Part shown: positions 34,759 through 42,627 of the stretch, piece by piece
Numbering within the stretch: the stretch's first letter is position 1
Layout of the letters: every line of letters begins with the position of its first letter
Notes under the pieces: model-generated
What the model was told of the DNA's origin: nothing
Seen by the model: the letters and a program-made list of their open reading frames with translations, nothing else
The model's database searches: none
Translations under genes and position numbers: made by a program
NCBI RefSeq assembly: GCF_001477625.1
Contig: NZ_CP013692.1
Span: 4,712,001 to 4,776,000 of the forward strand
Reading direction: 5' to 3'
Origin: Paucibacter sp. KCTC 42545
GTDB lineage: Bacteria; Pseudomonadota; Gammaproteobacteria; Burkholderiales; Burkholderiaceae_C
DNA length: 64,000 nt

Positions 34759-35649
34759 GCTTGTGTGATGGCGCTGAATCGTGGATGACCGTGGCTGAGA
34801 ACCCCGCGCCGTCACCCGCTGAGGCTGAAGGTTATCTGGCGCAAAACGTCATGCACTTCGCCCGCGTGCTGCGCCAGGCCGGCATGGCGGTGGGCAGCGA
34901 CCGCGTCTTGCTGAGCTTGCAGGCCCTGCAGCTCGCAGGGCTGGAGTCGCGCCAAGACTTTCACGCCACCCTGGCCGCCTGCCTGATCGACCGGGCCGAG
35001 CACCGGCCCCTGTTCGATCAAGCCTTTGCCATCTTCTGGCGCGACCCCGATCTGCTCGGCCGCATCATGCGCATGCTTTTGCCGCAAGCCCAGGCCAAGC
35101 CCGGCACGCCGGCCCTGCCGGAGAACCGGCGCCTGGCCCAGGCCCTGTTCCCGCATGCGCCCGGCCCGCAGGCCAAAGTGCCCGAGCCTGAGCAGCAGAT
35201 TGAGATCGACGCCCGTTTGAGTTGGAGCGCGCGCGAGGTGCTGCGCCAGCAAGACTTCGACACCATGACGGCGCAAGAGTGGATCGCCGCCAAGCGCCTG
35301 CTGGCGCAGCTGCAAGGCAGCTGGTTGCTGGAGGCCCGCCCGACCCGCCGCTGGGCCACTGCCACACGCGGCCGCCTGGACTGGCGCGGCAGCCTGCGGG
35401 CCCAGGCGCGCGGCGAGCATCAGGCCCTGCCGCGCCAGGCGCGCAAGGAAAAGGTGGCGCCGCTGCTGATCTTGGCCGACATCTCCGGCTCCATGGGCCG
35501 TTACTCGCGCATGCTTTTGCATCTGGCCCATGGCCTGGCCAACCCCATGCCGCGCAGCAATAGCCGCGCGCCCAAGGTCGAGAGCTTTGTCTTCGGCACC
35601 CGCCTCACGCCCATCACCCGCTTGCTCAAGCAGCGCGACCCCGACCTGG
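34755..35649 (+). pseudogene. coxE: coxE-like VWA protein, 5' part (split by an insertion sequence)
   Basis: Starts at GTG 34755 inside the moxR stop, with GAGG upstream; ATG 34785 is an alternative. About 298 codons encode the N-terminal CoxE domain (YLAQNVMHFARVLRQAGMAVG) and the beginning of the VWA domain with the first metal-site strand ILADISGSMGRYSRM (DxSxS). The frame is broken after RDPDL by an IS3-family element, and reading into the element ends within a few codons. Removing the element and one copy of CTGG restores the reading frame exactly, so the disruption looks recent. Confidence 0.88.
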
Positions 35650-35691
35650 GGTAATCCCCCCGTTTTACATTGAATCGAGAAGTAGAAAGGG

Positions 35692-36492
35692 TCATGCAAC
35701 GTTGGCCAGTCGCTGCTTGGGGGTGATGCCGCCCAAGGCCATATTTGGGCGGTCGTGATTGTATTTCCACATCCACTGGGTGGCGAACAGCTGAGCCTCT
35801 TGCAAATCGGACCACAGGTATTGCGACAACCACTCATAGCGCACCGTCCTGTTGAAGCGCTCGACATAGGCGTTTTGCTGCGGGTTACCCGGCTGGATGT
35901 GGTCGAGTTTGATGCCCCAGTCATGTGCCCAACGCTGGATGGTTGCGCTGATGTACTCGGGGCCGTTATCGCAACGAATGACCTGTGGTTTGCCACGCCA
36001 AGCAATGATCTGCTTGAGTGCCCGGATGACGCGCTCTGAGGGCAGCGAGAAATCTATTTCGATGCCCAACGCTTCTCGGTTGAAGTCGTCAATGACGTTG
36101 AACAACCGGAAGCTGCGCCCGTCCTCAAGTTGATCGTGCATGAAGTCCATGGACCAGACTTCGTTGATGGCCTGCGGCACGCTCAAGGGCTCAGGCTTGC
36201 CCCGCACCTGCCGTTTACGCGGTTTGATGCGCAAGTTCAGCTCCAACGCCCGGTAAACCCTGTAAACGCGCTTGTGATTCCATGGGAAGCCTTTGACGTT
36301 GCGCAAGTACAGGTAACACAGGCCAAAGCCCCAGTGGCGATTGTTGTCCGTCAGCCGCATCAGCCAATCGGCGATTTGATCGTCCTGGTCATTCTTCTTG
36401 ACCTCGTAGCGGTAGCATGACTCGCTGACTGTGAAGATGTTGCAGGCCAGCCGGATGCTGGTGCCACGCTGGGCCACCACTTCTTTGGCCAT
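35692..36492 (-). CDS. IS3-family transposase OrfB (DDE catalytic domain)
   Basis: 266 residues from an internal ATG; in practice it is made as the OrfAB fusion by -1 frameshifting, giving a frame that runs back to the slippery site at 36519-36527. The integrase-type catalytic triad is Asp in [10 protein letters not shown], Asp in [11 protein letters not shown] and Glu in [11 protein letters not shown]. The N-terminal HTH_21-like segment ([29 protein letters not shown], residues 50-80) precedes the rve domain. Confidence 0.95.
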   Translation of the reverse strand: MAKEVVAQRGTSIRLACNIFTVSESCYRYEVKKNDQDDQIADWLMRLTDNNRHWGFGLCYLYLRNVKGFPWNHKRVYRVYRALELNLRIKPRKRQVRGKPEPLSVPQAINEVWSMDFMHDQLEDGRSFRLFNVIDDFNREALGIEIDFSLPSERVIRALKQIIAWRGKPQVIRCDNGPEYISATIQRWAHDWGIKLDHIQPGNPQQNAYVERFNRTVRYEWLSQYLWSDLQEAQLFATQWMWKYNHDRPNMALGGITPKQRLANVA

Positions 36493-36515
36493 CTCGCGGC
36501 GGCGAGACGGCCACG

Positions 36516-36779
36516 TTACTTTTTTGCAAGGTACTCCGCAGCAATCTCGGCCTTGAGCTTTTCCTCAATGTACATCTTCTTGAGGCGCCGATTCTCCTCT
36601 TCGAGTTCCTTCATGCGGGCCATGAGGGAGGTGTCCATGCCTCCAAATTTGGCTCGCCATTTGTAAAACGTGGCGGTGCTGATGCCGACCTCTCGGCATA
36701 GGTCGGGAACGGGCAAGCCTGCCTCAGCGCGTTTGAGCGCATCCATGATCTGGCTGTCGGAAAACTTGGACTTCTTCAT
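36516..36779 (-). CDS. IS3-family transposase OrfA
   Basis: 87 residues: HTH_Tnp_1 domain ([32 protein letters not shown]) followed by a leucine-zipper-like coiled coil ([15 protein letters not shown]). It ends in LAKK-stop, where CTT-GCA-AAA-AAG-TAA contains the A6G slippery heptamer. A -1 shift there continues [14 protein letters not shown] into OrfB. OrfA binds the terminal repeats; OrfAB is the transposase. Confidence 0.95.
   Translation of the reverse strand: MKKSKFSDSQIMDALKRAEAGLPVPDLCREVGISTATFYKWRAKFGGMDTSLMARMKELEEENRRLKKMYIEEKLKAEIAAEYLAKK
36519..36527 (-). promoter_or_regulatory. Programmed -1 frameshift site of the insertion sequence
   Basis: On the minus strand GCAAAAAAG spans the last codons of OrfA, immediately before its TAA. 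A-AAA-AAG is the classic IS3-family slippery sequence; the -1 frame joins OrfB without a stop. Confidence 0.85.
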
Positions 36780-36780
36780 G

Positions 36781-36806
36781 TAGAAATTCTCTTCGAGAAA
36801 TTTCTA
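36781..36806 (-). promoter_or_regulatory. Hairpin immediately upstream of the transposase start
   Basis: TAGAAATTCTC and GAGAAATTTCTA pair with one bulge around a short loop, ending directly at the orfA ATG on the minus strand. The structure would bury the only purine-rich ribosome-binding stretch, which could limit transposase synthesis, in particular on read-through transcripts. Confidence 0.55.
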
Positions 36807-36844
36807 CTTCTCGCGCCAGTGGTTTGACGGGAGGGTTACCCTGG

Positions 36845-37293
36845 CCGTGGCGGCGGTATCGCGCCAGGTGCAAGACTGGTCTGGCGGCACCCGCATCAGC
36901 GCCTGCCTGCAAGAGTTCAACCGCCGCTGGGCCCGCCGCCTGCTGCACAGCGACAGCACCGTGCTGCTGATCACCGACGGCTTGGAGCAGGGCAGCGAGG
37001 ATGACCCGCGCTGCGCCGCCCTGGCCTTTGAAGCCGAGCGCATGCGCCTGAGCTGCCGCCGCCTGGTCTGGCTGAATCCCCTGTTACGTTTTGACGGCTT
37101 CGAGCCCAAGGCCGCCGGGGTGCGTGCCCTGCTGCCCGAAGTCAGCCTGCATCTGCCGGCGCACAATCTGGCCAGCCTGGAAGCGCTGGCGCAGCGGCTG
37201 TCGCAGCCTCATGCCGGCGGAAATCAAAGCGCCCGCACAAGCGCCAGATCGAACACATCCTCATCCTTCTCGACACAGTCGCCACCACCATGA
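36845..37293 (+). pseudogene. coxE: coxE-like VWA protein, 3' part
   Basis: Continues the CoxE frame after the insertion: VAAVSRQVQDWSGGTRISACL, then FNRRWARRLLHSDSTVLLITDGLEQG, which is the second VWA half with the DG of the metal site, ending in the usual LPEVSLHLPAHNLASLE tail. A GTG at 36847 is in frame, but a separate functional product would lack the DxSxS strand. The stop overlaps the ATG of coxG (ATGA). Loss of CoxE would be expected to impair maturation of the molybdo-enzyme. Confidence 0.88.
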
Positions 37294-37856
37294 ACCTCAA
37301 CGGCCAAGAAACCCTGCCCGTCTCGCAAGCCCAAGCCTGGGAGGCGCTGAACGACGCCGCCCTGCTGCAAGCCAGCATCACGGGCTGCGAGAGCCTCACG
37401 CTGATCGGCGAGCATGAGTTCGAGGCTTTGATGACGGTGGCCATCGGCCCGGTCAAAGCCAAGTTCAAGGGCAAGCTCAAACTCTCGGACCTGCAGCCAC
37501 CCAGCAGCTACCACCTCGCCTTCGAAGGCAGCGGCGGCGCCGCCGGCCACGGCAAAGGCACGGCCCAGGTGCGGCTGGAGCCCGTGAGCCCCACAGAAAC
37601 GACTCTGCACTACGAAGTGCAAGCCAGCGTCGGCGGCAAGATCGCCCAAATCGGCTCCCGCCTGGTGGACATGGCCGCGCAGAAGATGGCCGGCGACTTC
37701 TTCTCCGCTTTCAATACCGCTTTGCAAGCGCGTTATGCGGTGGCGGCGGTGCTTGCCGAGTCGGCGGCTGATGAGGCACCGAAGAAAAGCCGGTTTCAGC
37801 GGCTGCTGGATTGGTACTTGGGGTGGCTGGGGAGGGTGTTTACGGGGAAGGTGTGA
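37290..37856 (+). CDS. coxG: CoxG family SRPBCC protein
   Basis: 188 residues. MNLNGQETLPVSQAQAWEALND and the FKGKLKLSDLQPPSSYHL region match CoxG/SRPBCC (START-like) proteins; the C-terminal 30 residues (FQRLLDWYLGWLGRVFTGKV) form an amphipathic or membrane helix. CoxG is reported to anchor CO dehydrogenase to the cytoplasmic membrane in carboxydotrophs. It is the last gene of the operon and sits downstream of the insertion in coxE, so its transcription may now be polar. Confidence 0.88.
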   Translation: MNLNGQETLPVSQAQAWEALNDAALLQASITGCESLTLIGEHEFEALMTVAIGPVKAKFKGKLKLSDLQPPSSYHLAFEGSGGAAGHGKGTAQVRLEPVSPTETTLHYEVQASVGGKIAQIGSRLVDMAAQKMAGDFFSAFNTALQARYAVAAVLAESAADEAPKKSRFQRLLDWYLGWLGRVFTGKV

Positions 37857-38256
37857 GCATGTGCAATGGGCCACGATTGCGCGTTTTTCCGTTAAGCGGA
37901 CTCCTCCGGTCCGTTGGCTGAAGCGTAGGTGGATAACGAGTTAGCTATTTTTTTTAACAGCCGCGTCGCCAGCAGTCAGGGACGGTAGATCTTGCGGGAA
38001 AGTCCTGGGCGCGAATTGCGCCGGGAGCCACCGATACGGATGAAAAAGCTGGCATCATCGCCGCCTCACTCGGCAGCCTAGACTCGGAAAATGATTTTGA
38101 GTAAGTGGCCGCTCTCGTCAGAAATTTATTGCATCTAAAAGTGCAGTCGATCGAGCGATTTGTGTCTTTAGAACAATCACTTGCAACTGTTTGGCGAGCC
38201 TGTTCTGTACAGCACGGAGCTGGTATAGGTTGCGCGGCCTGTCTCCACAGAACACG
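37857..38256. other. Region between coxG and the gene cassettes
   Basis: No complete gene. It contains a small CGGAC/GTCCG hairpin near 37910, an AT-rich patch with eight T near 37950, and an open frame without start codon at 37958-38104 described separately. GTTAGGG at 38256-38262 is the 5' recombination junction of the first cassette. I find neither an integrase gene nor a recognisable attI. Confidence 0.6.
37958..38104 (+). pseudogene. Possible gene remnant without start codon
   Basis: A 48-codon frame between two stops reads SGTVDLAGKSWARIAPGA and TDTDEKAGIIAASLGSL before SENDFE. The composition (Asp/Glu/Ala-rich, helix-forming) looks coding, like the C-terminal end of a small regulator or antitoxin, but no start codon or upstream part exists. 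The family is not recognised. Confidence 0.3.
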
Positions 38257-39093
38257 TTAGGGATCATCTATATGCCATGGCTTTCCGACCTTGGAGACAA
38301 GATATCAGACGCCATTAAGTCTGGTAACGGGATAGTGTTCCGAGTGGTCGCCTTCCTCGTTTCCGGCTTCTTCTTTGCGACGTACCCTTTCTATCTTTTC
38401 GGCTTCTATATGGCAAATCATGGCTTCTACGCCTATGAGATGCTGGACAACTTGCTTTCGCTTCGAATATTGTTCTTCGCCGGATTTCTCCTGCTTGCGA
38501 TAGTTGGCGCCTTCTTGGTTTTTTCAGTTCCTGCGGTTGTAATTTCATATCGGGAACTGCGCAAAGAGGCATCACACACAGGTCGGGCGTTGATGATTGC
38601 GCAAATTGCCTTATCGATTCTCTTGAACGTCGCGCTGCTTGTGGCCTTCTTATACGGGTGCATCAATAATCCAACACCTGCATTTGTCGCACCTATCCTC
38701 GTAGCTGTAACGCTTGGCGTGCTGTTCATGGTCATCGCGTTCTGCCGAGGGAGAACCTATTTCGCCACATTGTCCGTAGTTATCGTTTTCGCCTTCCTAT
38801 TGCCAATGGCAAACACAGCCGGAGCAGCGCGTCTATTTGAAATCAGCCTTCAACACTTCAACCTAGGCGGAATTTACTCAGAAGTAACAACACCAGACGG
38901 CGCGCTTCAGGGTAACTTGATCTTTCTATCACCGACGCATGTCTACTTGCAAGTTGAATCTAAGAATCGCTTTGCCATTATCCCGCGCAAAGACGATGTC
39001 GTCATTAACTTCGTTCGGTTTACTAAACATGATCCCTAACACTACGTTCGAGGCGACCTGCGCGAAAAGCCGCGCAGGCGCCTCAACTTCACG
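38257..39093 (+). mobile_element. Integron gene cassette 1 (837 bp)
   Basis: The cassette starts after the G of GTTAGGG (38256) and ends at the G of GTTAGAC (39093), the usual G/TT cut. Its R'' box CCCTAAC (39034-39040) is the exact reverse complement of its own 5' junction GTTAGGG, as required when the excised circle re-forms one attC. It carries one ORF beginning 15 bp after the junction and ending inside R''. Composition is clearly less GC-rich than the host genes. Confidence 0.85.
38272..39039 (+). CDS. Cassette-encoded multi-pass membrane protein, unknown function
   Basis: 255 residues from MPWLSDLGDKISDAIKSG. Five or six hydrophobic segments occupy residues about 20-180 (for example VVAFLVSGFFFATYPFYLF, ILFFAGFLLLAIVGAFLVF, SILLNVALLVAFLYG). 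The last 60 residues are soluble and beta-rich (ALQGNLIFLSPTHVYLQVE, FAIIPRKDDVV). No family is recognised. The TAA stop lies within the attC R'' box. Such cassette proteins are typically single-gene accessory functions. Confidence 0.75.
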   Translation: MPWLSDLGDKISDAIKSGNGIVFRVVAFLVSGFFFATYPFYLFGFYMANHGFYAYEMLDNLLSLRILFFAGFLLLAIVGAFLVFSVPAVVISYRELRKEASHTGRALMIAQIALSILLNVALLVAFLYGCINNPTPAFVAPILVAVTLGVLFMVIAFCRGRTYFATLSVVIVFAFLLPMANTAGAARLFEISLQHFNLGGIYSEVTTPDGALQGNLIFLSPTHVYLQVESKNRFAIIPRKDDVVINFVRFTKHDP

Positions 39094-39099
39094 TTAGAC
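39034..39099 (+). repeat. attC site 1 (integron recombination site, 66 bp)
   Basis: R'' CCCTAAC (39034-39040), 5-nt spacer, L'' GTTCGAGGCG, inner arms CCTGCGCG/CGCGCAGG around a 6-nt loop, L' CGCCTCAAC, 5-nt spacer, R' GTTAGAC (39093-39099). L'' and L' pair fully apart from one extra C in L'', and a second unpaired A follows; such extrahelical bases set strand choice by the integrase. The layout matches classical attC sites such as that of aadA1. Confidence 0.9.
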
Positions 39100-40114
39100 A
39101 GCGAGATACGATTCCACTTGTCCCAATTAACGCATGGCGGCCAGATACCTCAATCCCAAGCACCTTGTGCTCATGTATTCTTCCTTGTGCAAGATTCAGG
39201 ATGGAACCTTTGATGAGGGTGATGTCAAGAGCTTGCTGCTTGGCATGCGCGATCGTTTGCAGACGGTTTCTTTGAGTACTCGCCAAATGCAAGATGCTCC
39301 GCCAGGAATCAGGCTTGGTCTTCCGTATCTCGTTGACATTGCGCATTCAATCGCGCATCCCGAGATGAAAGACCAAGGGCCAATTCGTAGCTACGTAAAG
39401 GGCGCGGACGCACAAATGGCAAAGGCACTTAAGAAAATGCCCCGCCATAGGGTTCTATCGACCGACGAACAAACAAAAACAATTAATATTGCACTTCCCC
39501 CAGCGATTAAGCCGCTCATGGCTCACGACCTTACGGTCGCATTTCTCACGTTCTTGCCGGATATTTTTCCCGACGCGATCGACATGGCTAGTGTTGCAAA
39601 GCAAGGCTCAGATATCGAAATTTGCCTTCTTTCTCTGCTTCACTACATGCAACTCCCGCTTCTTGATGATCCGGTTGCGCCGGACAGTCCCAGTGAGCTT
39701 CGGCACGGGTATCTGTCCTTTCATACATGGAACGGTGCTCATCACATCTACGCTGGCGTAGTTAATTCACACTACGGAAATGTACTGAGTGCTGGATCCG
39801 AGAAGAACTCCCGCACGCGGCCGTTCATAAACGTCCTGCCTGTTTTCAATAGCAGCGTACCAGCCGATATCGGCGTGACGTTCGATGCACGCAATCCGGT
39901 GATTCTGTTCGCAGAGCGTGGAGCATCCGGAAAGTTGTCGCTCAAGGTAGTAGGAGCTCTTCCCACTGCCGCTGTCTAACCAGCTGTTCGAGGAAGCCTG
40001 AGGTTCAGGTCTCTCATCTTGCATCTCCAAGCCCCGGTATTTCCTCATATTCAGCCAATGCTGGCTGAGGGACATCGCTTGACGCTCCTTCAGCTTCTTA
40101 AGTAGCGATACAAG
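39094..40114 (+). mobile_element. Integron gene cassette 2 (about 1.0 kb)
   Basis: Begins with TTAGAC after the attC1 cut. Its R'' box GTCTAAC (39974-39980) is the exact reverse complement of its own 5' junction GTTAGAC, confirming the left boundary. The right boundary depends on the R' of attC2, most likely GTTGGGC at 40114-40120, and is less certain. One ORF fills the cassette and stops inside R''. Confidence 0.75.
39134..39979 (+). CDS. Cassette-encoded hypothetical protein
   Basis: 281 residues, soluble, no signal peptide. Segments include MAARYLNPKHLVLMYSSL, DVKSLLLGMRDRLQTVSL, MAHDLTVAFLTFLPDIFPDA and a C-terminal region with FHTWNGAHHIYAGV and VTFDARNPVILFAER. I do not recognise a family. 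The TAA stop is part of the attC2 R'' box. Codon usage is less GC-biased than the flanking chromosome, as for cassette 1. Confidence 0.75.
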   Translation: MAARYLNPKHLVLMYSSLCKIQDGTFDEGDVKSLLLGMRDRLQTVSLSTRQMQDAPPGIRLGLPYLVDIAHSIAHPEMKDQGPIRSYVKGADAQMAKALKKMPRHRVLSTDEQTKTINIALPPAIKPLMAHDLTVAFLTFLPDIFPDAIDMASVAKQGSDIEICLLSLLHYMQLPLLDDPVAPDSPSELRHGYLSFHTWNGAHHIYAGVVNSHYGNVLSAGSEKNSRTRPFINVLPVFNSSVPADIGVTFDARNPVILFAERGASGKLSLKVVGALPTAAV

Positions 40115-40120
40115 TTGGGC
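39974..40120 (+). repeat. attC site 2, long or partly decayed
   Basis: R'' GTCTAAC (39974-39980) and the L'' start GTTCGAGGAAG after a 5-nt spacer are clear and similar to attC1. The right half is poorer: R' GTTGGGC (40114-40120) fits the GTTRRRY consensus, and CCTTCAGCTTCTTAA upstream of it can pair with L'' (GAGGAAGCCTGAGG) with bulges, but the L'-R' spacer is too long. It may be a 147-bp site or a truncated one. Confidence 0.55.
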
Positions 40121-40244
40121 GATCTGACCCTGGTTGTCGCTCGTTCCTCCCTCAGCCTTGCTTCAGATCACCACGGCACTCTGCCCGCCTTGCTATCCTC
40201 ATCCCAGGCTTCGACATCCAGCCGGCTGACGTGAGGACCGCAAG

Positions 40245-41627
40245 ATGATGGTGATGATGAGAGCTTCGACCACATGGCTTGTGCTTCTGGTGCTGCTGGC
40301 CTTTGCATGGCTGGGCTTACCTGCTTGGCCTGCGGACGGCGCGCCGGATTTGCAGCGCTGGATGGTTTATCTGGACGGGCTTTATCTCAGCGGCTATCTG
40401 GCCATCGGTTTGATGTCCGTGGCGATGGTGCTGGCTTTGCGCATGCCTTGGCTGGAGCGCTGGGTTGGCGGGCTGGACCGGGCTTATCGGCTGCACAAGA
40501 GCTTGGCTCAGTGGGGCGTCGGCCTTGCGCTGTTCCATTACGGCTTGCGCTTGGTGGTCAAGGAGTTGCGCGGCAGTGGGCTGATGGTCAAGCCCAAGGG
40601 CTTGGCCAGCCAGGCGGTGGAGGCTTTGCGGCCGTTTCATGGCACGGCCAAGGATTGGGCGGAATGGGCGCTCTATCTGGCGGTGGCGCTGGTGGTGGTG
40701 GCTTTGTGGCGGCGGGTGCCTTACCGCTGGTTTGCGCGCCTGCATCGGCTGTTGCCGGCGACCTATCTGGTGATGGTTTATCACAGCGTGGTGTTCTTGC
40801 CGCAGGGCTATTGGCAGGGGCTGGGCTGGCCAGCGGCCGGGCTGATCATGGCCTTGATGCTGTTTGGCAGCGTGGCGGCTTTGATGTCTTTGTTCGGCCG
40901 CGTGGGCCTGCGCCGGCGTGTGGCGGGTGAGGTGCTGGAGGTGAAGCAACTGGCCTTGGATGTGCTGGAGCTGCGCCTGAAGCTGGCGCCCGGCTGGCCC
41001 GGCCACGAAAGCGGCCAGTTCGGCCTGGCCACTTTTGATAGCCGCGAAGGCGCGCACCCCTTCACGATCGCGTCAAGCTGGAAGGGCGATGGCGAACTGC
41101 GCTTTGCCATCAAGGCCTTGGGGGACTACACCCGCAATTTGCCGACGCTGCTGAAGGCGGGCGATGCGGCCTGGGTGGAAGGGCCTTATGGGCGTTTTGT
41201 GTTTGCGGACGGCAAGCCGCGCCAGATTTGGGTGGGCGGCGGCATTGGCATGACGCCCTTCCTGGCGCGCATGCAAGAGCTGGCTCAGCTGCGCGAAGCC
41301 GCATCGTCCGCTTCGCCCACAGCTGAGGCGCCCGCGCTGCTGGCGCAGCAAGTGGATCTTTTCTACTGCACCCGCAAGGGCGACCCCGACATCACGCGGC
41401 GCATCGCGGAGCTGGCCGCTGCGGCAGGCGTCAATTTGCATGTGCTGGAGTCCACCACGCAAGGGCAGCTGAGTGTGGAGCGTTTGATGGCCATGTCACC
41501 GCAGTGGCGGGAGGCCAGCCTTTGGTTCTGCGGCCCGGCGCGCTTCGGCCAGGCTTTGCGCGAGGGCTTGCTGGCAGGGGGCTTGGCGGCTGGCGACTTT
41601 CATCAAGAGGCGTTTGAGTTCCGCTGA
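40245..41627 (+). CDS. Ferric-reductase-like transmembrane flavoprotein
   Basis: 460 residues. The N-terminal half has six membrane helices with paired His typical of haem-b-binding ferric reductase/NOX domains (YRLHKSLAQWGVGLALFHYGLRL and FARLHRLLPATYLVMVYHS, each contributing spaced His). The C-terminal half is a ferredoxin-NADP reductase module: FAD motif HPFTIASS and NAD(P)-binding WVGGGIGMTPFLARM. It probably moves electrons from NAD(P)H across the inner membrane to ferric iron, a quinone or a partner protein. It follows the cassette array and keeps the host base composition. Confidence 0.85.
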   Translation: MMVMMRASTTWLVLLVLLAFAWLGLPAWPADGAPDLQRWMVYLDGLYLSGYLAIGLMSVAMVLALRMPWLERWVGGLDRAYRLHKSLAQWGVGLALFHYGLRLVVKELRGSGLMVKPKGLASQAVEALRPFHGTAKDWAEWALYLAVALVVVALWRRVPYRWFARLHRLLPATYLVMVYHSVVFLPQGYWQGLGWPAAGLIMALMLFGSVAALMSLFGRVGLRRRVAGEVLEVKQLALDVLELRLKLAPGWPGHESGQFGLATFDSREGAHPFTIASSWKGDGELRFAIKALGDYTRNLPTLLKAGDAAWVEGPYGRFVFADGKPRQIWVGGGIGMTPFLARMQELAQLREAASSASPTAEAPALLAQQVDLFYCTRKGDPDITRRIAELAAAAGVNLHVLESTTQGQLSVERLMAMSPQWREASLWFCGPARFGQALREGLLAGGLAAGDFHQEAFEFR

Positions 41628-41682
41628 GCAGCGGCACTGTTGCGCTGTGGTGGCTCAAGGCTTTGTCCCAGCGGCTGCGTGA

Positions 41683-42426
41683 TTACTCCCGGTACTTTTC
41701 GAACAGGCCCTCACGCTTCATCGCGCGCAGCACCACGGCAAGTTGTTTGGCCAGTTCGGCATGTCTGAAATGCAGAAAGGCGTGGTGGGTGGTGTAGTCC
41801 ATTTCGCCGGCCTTGTAGATGTCGCCGAATGTCTTCGGCTCACTTTTGCGCAAGCCGAGCAGGGTTTCTTCGACCAGCGGCTCGTAATCGATATAGATGT
41901 CCGCTCGACTCAAAACCAGCATCTGCAAGGCTTGTTCGGGGCTTTCAACATAGACCAGCTGTTCTTTCGGCACCATCAAAGACAGCCGCTCAACCGTCCT
42001 TCCTATGCCTCGGCGTGAGACGACACGGTAGGGCTTGCCTCGCATGCTTTCCCAGCCCTGCAGCTTCAAGCCAAGCCTGACCGCAAACGCGCTATAGGCC
42101 ACCTTATTCGTGGGCTCTTCGACACGGATCAGATTGGGGTGTTCGACGTTGAAATCGTAACCACGCTCAACCTGGCCATCGACCTCGCCTCTATCCCCCA
42201 TCAGAATGGCTCGCTGCGAGGGGTAGCCTACAAGAACGAAGTCGTAGCCAAGCCGCCGAAAAGCCTCTTTGTAGACCTTTCCTAGCCAGCGCCCATAAGA
42301 CGAGTCCAGGAATTTTTCGCCGCCAGTGAGCGTTATTGTGGGCGGCGCCGCGACGCTGCTGAAAGCCAGCAATGCGCCAACCAGTAGCCCGCACAGTGTC
42401 GATTTGATCGAAGCCAGTGTTGCCAT
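41683..42426 (-). CDS. Periplasmic solute-binding protein (SBP_bac_3-like)
   Basis: 247 residues from MATLASIKSTLCGLLVGALL; an earlier ATG at 42465 is less likely. The signal peptide ends at SSVAAPPTI. The mature chain (TITLTGGEKFLDSSYG...VYKEAFRRLGYDF) and the later SRADIYIDYEPLVEETLL follow the amino-acid-type binding-protein fold. No transporter partners are adjacent. Ligand unknown. Confidence 0.75.
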   Translation of the reverse strand: MATLASIKSTLCGLLVGALLAFSSVAAPPTITLTGGEKFLDSSYGRWLGKVYKEAFRRLGYDFVLVGYPSQRAILMGDRGEVDGQVERGYDFNVEHPNLIRVEEPTNKVAYSAFAVRLGLKLQGWESMRGKPYRVVSRRGIGRTVERLSLMVPKEQLVYVESPEQALQMLVLSRADIYIDYEPLVEETLLGLRKSEPKTFGDIYKAGEMDYTTHHAFLHFRHAELAKQLAVVLRAMKREGLFEKYRE

Positions 42427-42627
42427 TGATGCCTCCAAATTGCGCCGTGACTTGGCTGGCAGCAAGTGATTGACTCTACTTCATGATGCTGCGGCTGAAC
42501 CCGAGGCGGCAGGCGTTCCGCTGCCGCCGCTCGACGCGTTCTAAGCGGTAGCGAGTACTGTGATCTGAAGACTTGGCATCAAAGAACTTCCTCGCAAGAG
42601 TGGGGCCCTGGCTTGAGGCGCTAGGTG

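Larger units (their letters stand above)
35650..36840 (-). mobile_element. IS3-family (IS407-group-like) insertion sequence, complete, 1191 bp
   Basis: Imperfect terminal inverted repeats begin GGTAATCCCCCCG at the left and GGTAACCCTCCCG at the right (read inward) and end in the shared block CGAGAAGTAGAAA. The 4-bp target duplication CTGG flanks it (35646-35649 and 36841-36844), a size typical for the IS407 group. It carries overlapping orfA and orfB with an intact frameshift site and all three catalytic acidic residues, so it appears functional. It is inserted in antisense orientation within coxE. Confidence 0.92.

Noticed and set aside
38180..38262. An attC or attI site directly upstream of cassette 1
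   Set aside because: TGTTCTGT and ACAGAACA are complementary at a suggestive distance, but the spacing to GTTAGGG is 2 nt and no RYYYAAC box lies at the expected place.
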